Below are positions 48,247 to 55,530 of a stretch of DNA of 64,000 nucleotides, in pieces. The DNA lies in NCBI RefSeq assembly GCF_001570585.1, contig NZ_BBXF01000006.1, forward strand, positions 62,001-126,000, read 5' to 3'. The notes beneath the pieces are model-generated. The model had not been told where the DNA came from. It saw nothing but the letters and a program-made list of their open reading frames with translations, and searched no databases. The first letter of the stretch is position 1; every line of letters begins with the position of its first letter. Origin of the DNA: Herbidospora daliensis. Its GTDB lineage: Bacteria > Actinomycetota > Actinomycetes > Streptosporangiales > Streptosporangiaceae. Position numbers and translations under genes: made by a program.

Positions 48247-49070
48247 CCTTTGACCCCCGTCAGCGTGACGCCCTCGATGAAGACTTTCTGGGCGAAGAGG
48301 AAGACGACGATCACCGGCGCGGTCACCAGCAGGGTCGCCGCCATGGTCAGGTTCCACTGCACGCTGTGGAAGGCCTTGAAGGTGGCCAGCCCGAGCGACA
48401 GGGTCCAGCCCTCCTGGTCGACTCCGGCGTACAGCAGCGGCCCGTAGTAGTCGTTCCAGCAGTAGAAGAACGAGAAGAGCGCCACGGCGGCGATGGCCGG
48501 GCGGGCCATCGGCAGGATGATCGTGAACAGGATGCGCAGGTCGGAGCAGCCGTCGACACGCGCCGCGTCGGTGTAGTCGCGCGGGATCGTGATGAGGAAC
48601 TGGCGCAGCAGGAAGATCGAGAAGGCGTCGCCGAACAACATCGGCAGGATCAGCGGCCAGAGCGAGTCGGTCAGCCCGAGCCGCGCCCACACCAGGTAGA
48701 TCGGCACCGCGACGACCTGCGGCGGCAGCATCATCGCGCTGATCACCACGAGGAACGCGACCTTGCTGCCCCGGAACCGGAACCGCGACAACGCGTACGC
48801 CGCCGGGATCGACGACGCCAGCATGAAGATCGTCGCGAGCGAGGCGTACATGAAGGTGTTGGCGGTCCAGGTGAGCAGTTCGGAGCGGGCGATCACCTCG
48901 GCGAAGTTGCCCCAGTTCCACTGGTCGGGCCACAGGCGGCTGGTGAGGGCCTGTTCGTCGGTCATGAGCGCGGTGAGCACGATGAAGACGACCGGGCCGA
49001 GGAACATCAGGGACAGGGCGATGGCGATGGCGTGCTGGGCGATCCAGACCAGGCCGCGGCGGCGTCTCAC
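48243..49070 (-). CDS. ABC sugar permease, MalG type
   Basis: Permease of 275 residues with six predicted TM helices and the cytoplasmic EAA loop TDAARVDGCSDLRILFTIILPMARPAIAA. It pairs with the MalF-type permease gene upstream (four-base overlap). No ATPase gene is in the operon, so a shared MsiK-type ATPase is expected. Confidence 0.93.
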   Translation of the reverse strand: MRRRRGLVWIAQHAIAIALSLMFLGPVVFIVLTALMTDEQALTSRLWPDQWNWGNFAEVIARSELLTWTANTFMYASLATIFMLASSIPAAYALSRFRFRGSKVAFLVVISAMMLPPQVVAVPIYLVWARLGLTDSLWPLILPMLFGDAFSIFLLRQFLITIPRDYTDAARVDGCSDLRILFTIILPMARPAIAAVALFSFFYCWNDYYGPLLYAGVDQEGWTLSLGLATFKAFHSVQWNLTMAATLLVTAPVIVVFLFAQKVFIEGVTLTGVKG

Positions 49071-49981
49071 GAGGTCGCCTCCGCCCGGCTGAACTGGCGC
49101 AGCAGCACCAGGGTGAACACCATCGAGACGGCGAACAGGATGAGGGCGTACACGCAGGCCAGGCCCATCGACCAGTCACGGAACCCGGTCTGGAACAGGT
49201 GCTGGGGAAGGGTGAGCAGCGAGCCGTCGGGGTAGCCGGGGGTGAAGCTGGTGCCGGCCGAGTCGGTCGCGCCCGAGGCGACCCGGGAGGCGATCATCGC
49301 CTGGGTGAAGTACTGCACCGCGTAGATCACGCCGGTGACGGCCGAGAACATCAGCACCGGGGAGATGACCGGCAGGGTGATGTTGCGGAACTGCCGCCAC
49401 GCCCCCGCGCCGTCGATGGCGGCGGCTTCGTACAGATGCTTCGGTACGTCGAGCAGCGCGGCCAGGAAGATCATCACGGTGTTGCCCGCGCCCCACAACG
49501 CCAGCAGGGTGAGGCTGGGCTTGGCCCACGCCGCGCTGCCGAACCAGTCGGGGCCGGTGATGCCGATCCACGAGAGGGCCTGGTTGACCGGGCCGGTGGC
49601 CGGGTTGAGCAGGTAGACGAAGGCGACCGTGCCGGCCACCGTCGGCACCAGCGACGGCAGGTAGAACAGCGTGCGCAGGATGCCCGACCCGCTCTTGATC
49701 TTGGTCAGCAGCTGCGCCACGCCCAGGGCGAAGAGCACCTGCGCCGGGACCATGAAGACCACGAGCCACAGGGTGTTGAGCCCCGACTGCAGCAGGCGCG
49801 GGTCGGAGAAGGCGTACCGCCAGTTGTCCAGGCCGATGAACTCCAGCGTGAACAGGTCGTAGCGGTAGAAGGAGAAGTAGACGGTCGAGGCCAGCGGATA
49901 GACGAAGAAGATCGCGATGCCGACGAGCCAGGGGGAGAGCCACAGGAGGGCGCGCACGCCCTCCCGGCGGGTGAAGGCCAT
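49067..49981 (-). CDS. ABC sugar permease, MalF type
   Basis: Permease of 304 residues with six or more TM helices and EAA loop YEAAAIDGAGAWRQFRNITLPVISP. It forms the inner-membrane channel with the MalG-type partner. It starts three bases after the binding-protein stop. Confidence 0.93.
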   Translation of the reverse strand: MAFTRREGVRALLWLSPWLVGIAIFFVYPLASTVYFSFYRYDLFTLEFIGLDNWRYAFSDPRLLQSGLNTLWLVVFMVPAQVLFALGVAQLLTKIKSGSGILRTLFYLPSLVPTVAGTVAFVYLLNPATGPVNQALSWIGITGPDWFGSAAWAKPSLTLLALWGAGNTVMIFLAALLDVPKHLYEAAAIDGAGAWRQFRNITLPVISPVLMFSAVTGVIYAVQYFTQAMIASRVASGATDSAGTSFTPGYPDGSLLTLPQHLFQTGFRDWSMGLACVYALILFAVSMVFTLVLLRQFSRAEATS

Positions 49982-49984
49982 CGA

Positions 49985-51328
49985 TCAGCCTCCGGACAAC
50001 TTCATCTTGTCGTCGATGCGCTTGTCGACCCCGGCGAGGCCGGCGTCCAGATCCTTGACCGCGCCCTTCTCCCATTGGATCAGGAAGGTGGAGAAGGCGT
50101 CCTGGTTGAAGACGCTGTTGACGTTCGCGGGCAGGGTCGAGGTCTTCGGGTGGGCGAAGATGTCGAGGAAGGTGGCGAACCGCTCGTCCTCGGCCAGGTC
50201 GGGGCTGTCCATGGCGGCCTTGGTGGTGGGCACGTTGCGCAGCGCGTTCGACAGCGTGACCAGCGACTGGGTGTCGGTGGTCAGGTACTTGACCAGCTCC
50301 CAGGCCTGCTGCGGGTGCTTGGCGCCCTTCGGCACGCCGATGACGGTGCCGGCGGTGAAGCCGCTGCCGTAGAGGTCGGGCTTGTCGTCGGCGACCGGCA
50401 TCGGCGCGGTGCCGTAGTCCATGTCCTTGGCCTCGGGGTCGGCGGCGATCATGGCGTTGCGCCACTCGCCGTCGAGGACCATCGCGACCTTGCCCTCGAA
50501 GAAGGGGTGCTCGGCGCCCCACTCGTCGCCCAGGCCCTTGCGGAACTTCTCCAGCTTGTCGTAGCCGTACCAGTCGACGAGCTCCTTCTGCCACTGGAGC
50601 AGCTGCTTCCAGGCCGGGTCGGAGCCGATGGCCGAGGTGCCGTCGTCCTTGTACCACTTCGCGCCGACCATCGGCCCGAGGTGGCTGGGGGAGTTCTCGT
50701 AGTACTGGAAGCTCGGGATGAACCCGGCAACCTCGATGTTGCCCTGGGCGTCGCGCACGGTGAGCTTCTTGGCCAGCGCGGTCAGCTCCGACAACGTCTT
50801 GGGCGGCTGCTCGCCCTTCATCAGGGCCTTGTTGTAGTAGAGGCCGTAGGCGTCGGCGAGCAGCGGCATCGTGCACCGCTTCCCCTCGAACTCCGTGTAC
50901 GTCCGCGACGCCGCCGGGAGCACGTTCAGGTCGATGCCGTCCTGCGCGATGACCGGCGTGAGGTCCTGGAACGCCCCGCTCTTGCACCACTGGGCGACGT
51001 TGTCGGTGGTGAACGACGCCGCCACGTCGGGCGCCTGGCCGCCGCGGATCGCCTGGGTGATCTGGTCGTCCTGGATGCCCTTCTTCGCGACCACCTTGAT
51101 CTGCGGGAACTTCTTGGTGAAGCCCGCGATCGCGTCCTCGAACGCCTTGGTCTCCACGTCGGTGGAGAAGCCGTGCCACAACTCCAGCGTGGCGGCGGGC
51201 AGGGCGGCGGGGTCGGTCGAGGTGGTCGTGGGCTTGGCGCCGAGGGCGGGCGGCGCGGTGGTGCCCGCGGTGCACGCGGTCAGCGTCAGGGCCAGCAGCC
51301 CGGCTGCCGCGAGGGGGAGAGAGCGCAC
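49985..51328 (-). CDS. ABC sugar-binding lipoprotein
   Basis: Extracellular solute-binding protein (family 1) of 447 residues. Lipobox LTAC gives C19, and the type II fold has ELWHGFSTDVETKAFEDAIAGF and GTVIGVPKGAKHPQQAWELVKYL. It captures an oligosaccharide for the two permeases. First gene of the six-gene operon; GTG start with AGGAGG upstream, then the ROK operator. Confidence 0.92.
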   Translation of the reverse strand: MRSLPLAAAGLLALTLTACTAGTTAPPALGAKPTTTSTDPAALPAATLELWHGFSTDVETKAFEDAIAGFTKKFPQIKVVAKKGIQDDQITQAIRGGQAPDVAASFTTDNVAQWCKSGAFQDLTPVIAQDGIDLNVLPAASRTYTEFEGKRCTMPLLADAYGLYYNKALMKGEQPPKTLSELTALAKKLTVRDAQGNIEVAGFIPSFQYYENSPSHLGPMVGAKWYKDDGTSAIGSDPAWKQLLQWQKELVDWYGYDKLEKFRKGLGDEWGAEHPFFEGKVAMVLDGEWRNAMIAADPEAKDMDYGTAPMPVADDKPDLYGSGFTAGTVIGVPKGAKHPQQAWELVKYLTTDTQSLVTLSNALRNVPTTKAAMDSPDLAEDERFATFLDIFAHPKTSTLPANVNSVFNQDAFSTFLIQWEKGAVKDLDAGLAGVDKRIDDKMKLSGG

Positions 51329-51358
51329 GTGGTGCCTCCTATGACCTGAGCATTAGGC

Positions 51359-51381
51359 AAGTTAGTAAGTCTTCCTAACTT
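51359..51381. promoter_or_regulatory. Dyad operator of the sugar operon
   Basis: The arms AAGTTAG and CTAACTT flank a core TAAGTCTTC, giving 23 bp symmetric at all but three positions. The inner AGTAAGTCTTCCT resembles ROK/CsnR-type boxes such as AGGAAAGTTTCCT. It lies 31 bases before the binding-protein start. Confidence 0.75.
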
Positions 51382-51446
51382 TCAATGGACCCTAGGACGG
51401 CCCAATAGGCGGGTCAAGAGGCGACATCAAGTCGTGACAGGCCCTC

Positions 51447-51848
51447 TCAGGCCAGGCGGCCGGTCTCCCTGAGGTGGTCGAAGACGGCCTGGTTGGCCGC
51501 GGAGACGCGGGGGTGGTCGGCGTAGGAGAGCCAGGCGAGTTCGGCGATCTCGCCGCCCGGCGTCGGCTCGCCCTCGTGGTCGGCGGTGTAACAGGTGATC
51601 CGCACGGTGACGCCGTCGGCCCGGCCGTGGGCCCGCGCCTCGAAGACGCCGACCAGGGTGGCCGTGCCCGGGACGATGGTCACGGTGAGTTCCTCGCGGA
51701 TCTCCCTGGTCAGAGTGTCGAGGTCGGTCTCGCCGGGTTCGCGCTTGCCGCCGGGGACGTAGTAGGCGTCCTTGCCGTGGGACCGCACGCCGAGGATCTT
51801 TTTGTCGCGGAGGCAGATCCAGGCGATCTTGTCGATGGTGCTGTTCAC
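51447..51848 (-). CDS. Nudix hydrolase
   Basis: Nudix protein of 133 residues with box GGKREPGETDLDTLTREIREEL, matching GX5EX7REUXEEXGU except the last Gly. It hydrolyses a nucleoside-diphosphate-linked substrate, identity unknown. CAGACT lies seven bases before the GTG, possibly a leaderless promoter. Confidence 0.9.
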   Translation of the reverse strand: MNSTIDKIAWICLRDKKILGVRSHGKDAYYVPGGKREPGETDLDTLTREIREELTVTIVPGTATLVGVFEARAHGRADGVTVRITCYTADHEGEPTPGGEIAELAWLSYADHPRVSAANQAVFDHLRETGRLA

Positions 51849-51866
51849 GGATGCCAGTCTGCTCCG

Positions 51867-51940
51867 TACCCCGTACCGGATTCGAACCGGCGTTCTCTCG
51901 GGTGAAAGCCGAGCGTCCTCGACCGCTGGACCAACGGGGC
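51867..51940 (-). tRNA. tRNA-Glu (TTC)
   Basis: A 74-base cloverleaf. The anticodon arm CTCGG-CTTTCAC-CCGAG gives TTC, and the T-arm GGTTCGAATCC is intact. Acceptor GCCCCGT pairs with ACGGGGT, discriminator A, CCA not encoded. Confidence 0.92.
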
Positions 51941-51950
51941 GTGCCTGTCG

Positions 51951-52023
51951 TGACCCGTACCGGATTCGAACCGGTGATCTCCTGAGTGAGAGTCAGGTGT
52001 CCTTACCACTAGACCAACGGGCC
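51951..52023 (-). tRNA. tRNA-Glu (CTC)
   Basis: A 73-base cloverleaf. Anticodon arm CCTGA-CTCTCAC-TCAGG gives CTC. Acceptor GGCCCGT pairs with ACGGGTC, discriminator A, CCA not encoded. Ten bases from tRNA-Glu (TTC), so probably one transcript. Confidence 0.93.
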
Positions 52024-52037
52024 CTGCGTCTCCTGCG

Positions 52038-52111
52038 TGCCGCCCCGGGGATTCGAACCCCGACTGCCCGTGTCCTGAGCACGGTGCCTCCTGCCGTTGG
52101 GCTAGAGCGGC
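52038..52111 (-). tRNA. tRNA with anticodon CAG and a short variable arm
   Basis: A 74-base cloverleaf: acceptor GCCGCTC/GGGCGGC, D-arm GCC-N11-GGC, anticodon arm CCGTG-CTCAGGA-CACGG, five-base variable loop, T-arm CGGGG-TTCGAAT-CCCCG, discriminator A. The anticodon CAG reads leucine CUG, yet tRNA-Leu normally has a long variable arm. Identity is uncertain. Confidence 0.75.
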
Positions 52112-52133
52112 CTGGTGATGGTTTCCGGCAATG

Positions 52134-52163
52134 AAAAAGCCGCCGGGGACGTCCCTGGCGGCT
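52134..52163 (-). terminator. Intrinsic terminator upstream of the tRNA cluster
   Basis: On the minus strand a hairpin with arms AGCCGCC and GGCGGCT (one internal mismatch, then GGG/CCC) is followed by TTTTTC. It lies between the mini-ORF and the tRNAs, so read-through would be needed to reach the tRNAs from that promoter. Confidence 0.75.
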
Positions 52164-52181
52164 CTGCGGTGTCTCCCCTAT

Positions 52182-52241
52182 TCATTCAGCCGGGGATCGC
52201 CGCTGCCGCAGGCGCAGGAGGAGCAGACGTTCGGAGTTCAT
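52182..52241 (-). CDS. Candidate leucine-rich leader peptide
   Basis: A 19-codon frame, MNSERLLLLRLRQRRSPAE, has AAAGGA seven bases before its ATG. Five of six consecutive codons are Leu (CTG CTC CTC CTG CGC CTG). Its stop is 18 bases before the terminator hairpin, the layout of an attenuator leader. Expression is unproven. Confidence 0.45.
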   Translation of the reverse strand: MNSERLLLLRLRQRRSPAE

Positions 52242-52331
52242 CGGATCGTCCTTTCCTGATTTGTGCGGAGCGGCGGGCTGTTGTGGAAAACCGTAGCCAT
52301 TTGCAACGGTCCGGGCGAATCATTTAAATGC

Positions 52332-52360
52332 GGCGATGAGGTCGGCGGAGCCTCATCGCC
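52332..52360 (-). terminator. Terminator after the DUF899 gene
   Basis: A perfect 10-bp stem, GGCGATGAGG with its complement, and a nine-base loop lie just past the DUF899 stop. No T-tract. Confidence 0.7.
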
Positions 52361-52367
52361 GAGACGG

Positions 52368-52997
52368 TCAGCCGTAGGTCGGATATTGCGGCCAGCCCAC
52401 GGGAGAGTCCTCCCAGTCCTCCTGGCGGCCCCATGGCATCAGGTCGAGCACGCTGTGGGTGAAGACCAGGCGGTCGACCCCCCGTGCCGTCGTGTTGTAG
52501 GTGCGGTAGACCCGGTCGCCGTCGCGCAGGAAGACGCTCACCATGAAGCCGCGCCCCGCGCCGCAGTCGTCGGAGAAGGTCGTGCCGTGAGACGACAGGA
52601 ACGGGACGGTCCAGCCGCGTTCGGCCTTGTAAGCCTCGATCTGCGCCAGCGGCATGTTGGAGACGTTCGCCCAGCTCACGCCCTTCTCGGCCAGCCGGGG
52701 CAGGGCGCCCGCCGGGATGTTGTCGGTGAAGTTGGTGCAGCCGGGACAGAAGTGGCGCGGGCCGTTGTCCATGAACTGGTAGACGATCAGCTGGTCGCGG
52801 CCCTCGAAGAGGTCGAGGAGGGTGCGGGTGCCTTCAGGACCCTCGAAGGCGTAGTCGCTGCGGAACTCCGTCATCGGGAGGCGGCGGCGCTGGGCGGCGA
52901 GGGCGTCCTGGGCCCTGGTGGCGTCCTTTTCCGCTTTCAGGAGGTTATCGCGGGCAAGTTGCCACTCTTCAGGTGATACGACTGGTGGTTTGCTCAT
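52368..52997 (-). CDS. DUF899 thioredoxin-like protein
   Basis: Protein of 209 residues of the DUF899 family, a thioredoxin-like fold. The N-terminus reads VVSPEEWQLARDNLLKAEKDATRAQDALAAQRRRLP, the C-x-x-C-like segment is HFCPGCTNFTDNI, and FSDDCGAGRGFMVSVFLRDGDRVYRTY follows. Reaction unknown. ATG 52997 is preferred to the frame start at 53048. CAGAAT six bases upstream suggests a leaderless start. Confidence 0.85.
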   Translation of the reverse strand: MSKPPVVSPEEWQLARDNLLKAEKDATRAQDALAAQRRRLPMTEFRSDYAFEGPEGTRTLLDLFEGRDQLIVYQFMDNGPRHFCPGCTNFTDNIPAGALPRLAEKGVSWANVSNMPLAQIEAYKAERGWTVPFLSSHGTTFSDDCGAGRGFMVSVFLRDGDRVYRTYNTTARGVDRLVFTHSVLDLMPWGRQEDWEDSPVGWPQYPTYG

Positions 52998-53059
52998 AGG
53001 CGGATTCTGCCCAATGGGTATGACAGAAACCGAGGGTGCGCAGGTCAAGGGGGATCTAC

Positions 53060-53773
53060 ATGGAACTGGACGGGCAGCGGGTCGTGCTCCTCGGGGGTAC
53101 CTCCGGCATCGGGCTCGGGGTGGCCCGGATGTCGGCAGCCCAGGGGGCCGAAGTCGTGGTGGTCTCCTCCCGCGAGGAGAACGTGCGCCACACCCTCGAC
53201 GAGTTGCCCGATTCCGCGTGGGGGGAGGTCGCCGACTTCAGCGACCCCGACGCCATCGAGGACGTCGTCGGCCGGATCGGCCGCCTCGACCACCTCGTCT
53301 ACACGGCCGGGGAGCCCCTTTACATCTCCCCGATCGAGCACCTCGACATCGCGGTGGCCCAGGAGTACTTCCAGATCCGCTTCTTCGGCGCGCTGGCCGC
53401 CGCCAAGGCCGCCCGCAGCCGGATGCCCGACACCGGCAGCATCATCGTGACCGCCGGGGTGGCCAAAGACCGGCCGGGGTTCGGGTGGGCCGGGCCGGCG
53501 TCCATCTCGGGGGCGCTGGAGGCGCTGACCAAGGCGCTGGCCGTGGAGTTCGCGCCCGTACGGGTGAACTGCGTCGCCCCCGGCGTGATCAGGTCGCCCC
53601 TGTGGCAGGGCACGCTGCACGTCGAGGAGATGTACCAGGAGATCGCCGACACGAGCCTGGCCGGGCGGGTCGGCGAGATCGAGGACGTCGCCAAGGCCTA
53701 CCTCTACCTGATGACGCAGCACTACTCGACCGGGATCGTGCTCACCGTCGACGGGGGCATCACCCTCGTCTGA
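53060..53773 (+). CDS. SDR-fold protein without the Tyr-Lys catalytic pair
   Basis: Short-chain dehydrogenase-like protein of 237 residues. The dinucleotide loop GGTSGIGLG, the C-terminal PRVNCV-type strand (VRVNCVAPGVIRSPL) and TVDGGITLV are normal. Where YxxxK should stand it reads GPASISGALEALTKALA, so Tyr and Lys are replaced by Pro and Ser. It may be a redox-inactive or NAD-binding regulatory member. AAGGGGG precedes ATG 53060. Confidence 0.82.
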   Translation: MELDGQRVVLLGGTSGIGLGVARMSAAQGAEVVVVSSREENVRHTLDELPDSAWGEVADFSDPDAIEDVVGRIGRLDHLVYTAGEPLYISPIEHLDIAVAQEYFQIRFFGALAAAKAARSRMPDTGSIIVTAGVAKDRPGFGWAGPASISGALEALTKALAVEFAPVRVNCVAPGVIRSPLWQGTLHVEEMYQEIADTSLAGRVGEIEDVAKAYLYLMTQHYSTGIVLTVDGGITLV

Positions 53774-53786
53774 CAGACTGTCCGGC

Positions 53787-54656
53787 ATGTCGGTGCGGGA
53801 GATCTGGCAGGGGCTGCGGCTGCCGGGAATCGTCGACGTCCACACCCACTTCATGCCCCAGCGGGTGCTCGACAAGGTGCAGGCCTACTTCGCCGGCGCC
53901 GAGGCCTACCTCGGATATTCCTGGCCGATCGCCCACGGCAACGACCCCGCCGACCACGTGCGCAGGCTGCGCGAGTTCGGGGTGGTCGCGTTCACCTCGA
54001 TGATCTACCCCCACAAGCCCGGCATGGCCGCCTGGCTGAACGCGTGGGCCCGCGAGTTCGCCGCCGCCACCCCCGGCTGCGCCCTCACGGCGACCTTCTT
54101 CCCCGAGGAGCCGGCGGGAGACTACGTACGGGAGGCTCTGGAGAGCGGGACCCGGGTGTTCAAGGCCCACCTGCAGGTGGGCGAGTACGACCCCCGCGAC
54201 GCGCTGCTCGACGAGGTCTGGGGGATGATCGCCGACGCGGGCACGCCGGTGGTCACCCACTGCGGGTCGGGGCCGGTGCCGGGCCGGTTCACCGGGCCCG
54301 GACCCATCACCGGGGTGCTCGAACGGCATCCCCGGCTCAGGGTCGTCGTGGCGCACATGGGGCTGCCCGAATACGGCGCGTTCCTCGACCTCGCGGCCCG
54401 GTTCCCGGGGGTCGGCCTCGACACCACGATGGCGTTCACCGAGTTCACCGAGAAGGGCTGGCCGTTCCCGCCGGCCGAGCGGTCACGCCTGCTCGACGTC
54501 ACAGACCGGATCTACTTCGGCAGCGACTTCCCGAACATCCCTTACGACTACGCCGAGGCCGTCGCCGCGCTGGTGCGGCTCGACCTCGGCGACGACTGGC
54601 TCCGGGCGGTGCTCTACGGCAACGGGATTCAGATCTTGCGGCCGATGGCGCCGTAG
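53787..54656 (+). CDS. Amidohydrolase family 2 protein
   Basis: Metal-dependent TIM-barrel hydrolase of 289 residues with VDVHTHFMP near the N-terminus, THCGSGP, VVAHMG and FGSDFPN. It is related to decarboxylases and lactonases of the amidohydrolase family. Substrate unknown. It begins 13 bases after the SDR gene. CAGACT ends seven bases before its ATG, so it may have its own leaderless promoter. Confidence 0.85.
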   Translation: MSVREIWQGLRLPGIVDVHTHFMPQRVLDKVQAYFAGAEAYLGYSWPIAHGNDPADHVRRLREFGVVAFTSMIYPHKPGMAAWLNAWAREFAAATPGCALTATFFPEEPAGDYVREALESGTRVFKAHLQVGEYDPRDALLDEVWGMIADAGTPVVTHCGSGPVPGRFTGPGPITGVLERHPRLRVVVAHMGLPEYGAFLDLAARFPGVGLDTTMAFTEFTEKGWPFPPAERSRLLDVTDRIYFGSDFPNIPYDYAEAVAALVRLDLGDDWLRAVLYGNGIQILRPMAP

Positions 54657-55468
54657 GCGCCGTGCTCGCGCCCGGAGGCCAGTTCGAGGTCCTCGTCGGG
54701 GCGCCACAGGGCGACCGGCACCATGCCCGGCTCGACCAGCTCGAAGCCCTCGAAGTACTCGCTGATCTGTTCCCTGGATCGCGGGGTGAAGCCCAGCTTG
54801 GACGACCGGTAGGCGTCTGCGGCGTTGCCGACGGCCTTGGGGAAGAAGTCGGCCGTCACGTGGCTGACCGCGAAGTGGCTGCCCGGGACCAGCGCCTCGG
54901 TGAACTGGTGGACCAGCCCGGCCGGGTCCTCCTCGTCGGCGATGAACATCAGGGTGCCGACGATGACCAGTGCCACGGGCCGCCCGAAGTCGATGACGTC
55001 GTTGATCTCGGGGTGTTCGAGGATCGACTTCGGTTCGCGCAGGTCGGCCTCGACGTAGCAGGTGCGGCCCTCGCGGGTGCCGCGCAGCAGGGCGCGGGCG
55101 TGCGTCATGACGATGGGGTCGTTGTCGACGTACGCGATCCGCGCCGCCGGGTTGATCTGCTGGGCGACCTCGTGGACGTTCCCCTGGGTGGGGATGCCGG
55201 TGCCGATGTCGAGGAACTGGGTGACGCCCTGCTCGGCGAGGTACCGCACGGCCCGGCCGAGGAAGGCGCGGTTGTCCCTGGCCCCCTGGACGATGCCCGG
55301 CGAGACGGCGGCGGTGCCCTCGGCGACCTTGCGATCGGCTTCGAAGTTGTCCTTGCCGCCCAGCCAATAGTCGTACACGCGCGCCGAATGGGGGATCGAC
55401 GTGTCGATTCTGGGGGCGTTCTCGTCACGCGGGGACGCCCAGGGCAATAAGTTCTTCGGCTCCGACAT
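54629..55468 (-). CDS. S-adenosyl methyltransferase (PF04672/DUF574)
   Basis: Protein of 279 residues. Family landmarks are RVYDYWLGGKDNFEADR, FLGRAVRYLAEQGVTQFLDIGTGIPTQGNVHEVAQ (SAM site) and YVDNDPIVMTHARALL. These genes are strongly expanded in actinomycetes and often sit beside regulators; substrates are mostly unknown. Its 3' end overlaps the amidohydrolase gene by 28 bases. Confidence 0.92.
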   Translation of the reverse strand: MSEPKNLLPWASPRDENAPRIDTSIPHSARVYDYWLGGKDNFEADRKVAEGTAAVSPGIVQGARDNRAFLGRAVRYLAEQGVTQFLDIGTGIPTQGNVHEVAQQINPAARIAYVDNDPIVMTHARALLRGTREGRTCYVEADLREPKSILEHPEINDVIDFGRPVALVIVGTLMFIADEEDPAGLVHQFTEALVPGSHFAVSHVTADFFPKAVGNAADAYRSSKLGFTPRSREQISEYFEGFELVEPGMVPVALWRPDEDLELASGREHGAYGAIGRKI

Positions 55469-55530
55469 CAGGTCTCCAAGGGAGGGTCGCGGCTCCGGTC
55501 AGCATAGACCCCTTGATCGCCGATGACGTG

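Noticed and set aside
47287-49179. A 630-residue frame joining the kinase to sequence upstream
   Set aside because: The N-terminal half is an out-of-frame reading of the permease gene; the kinase start GTG 48246 overlaps the permease stop normally.
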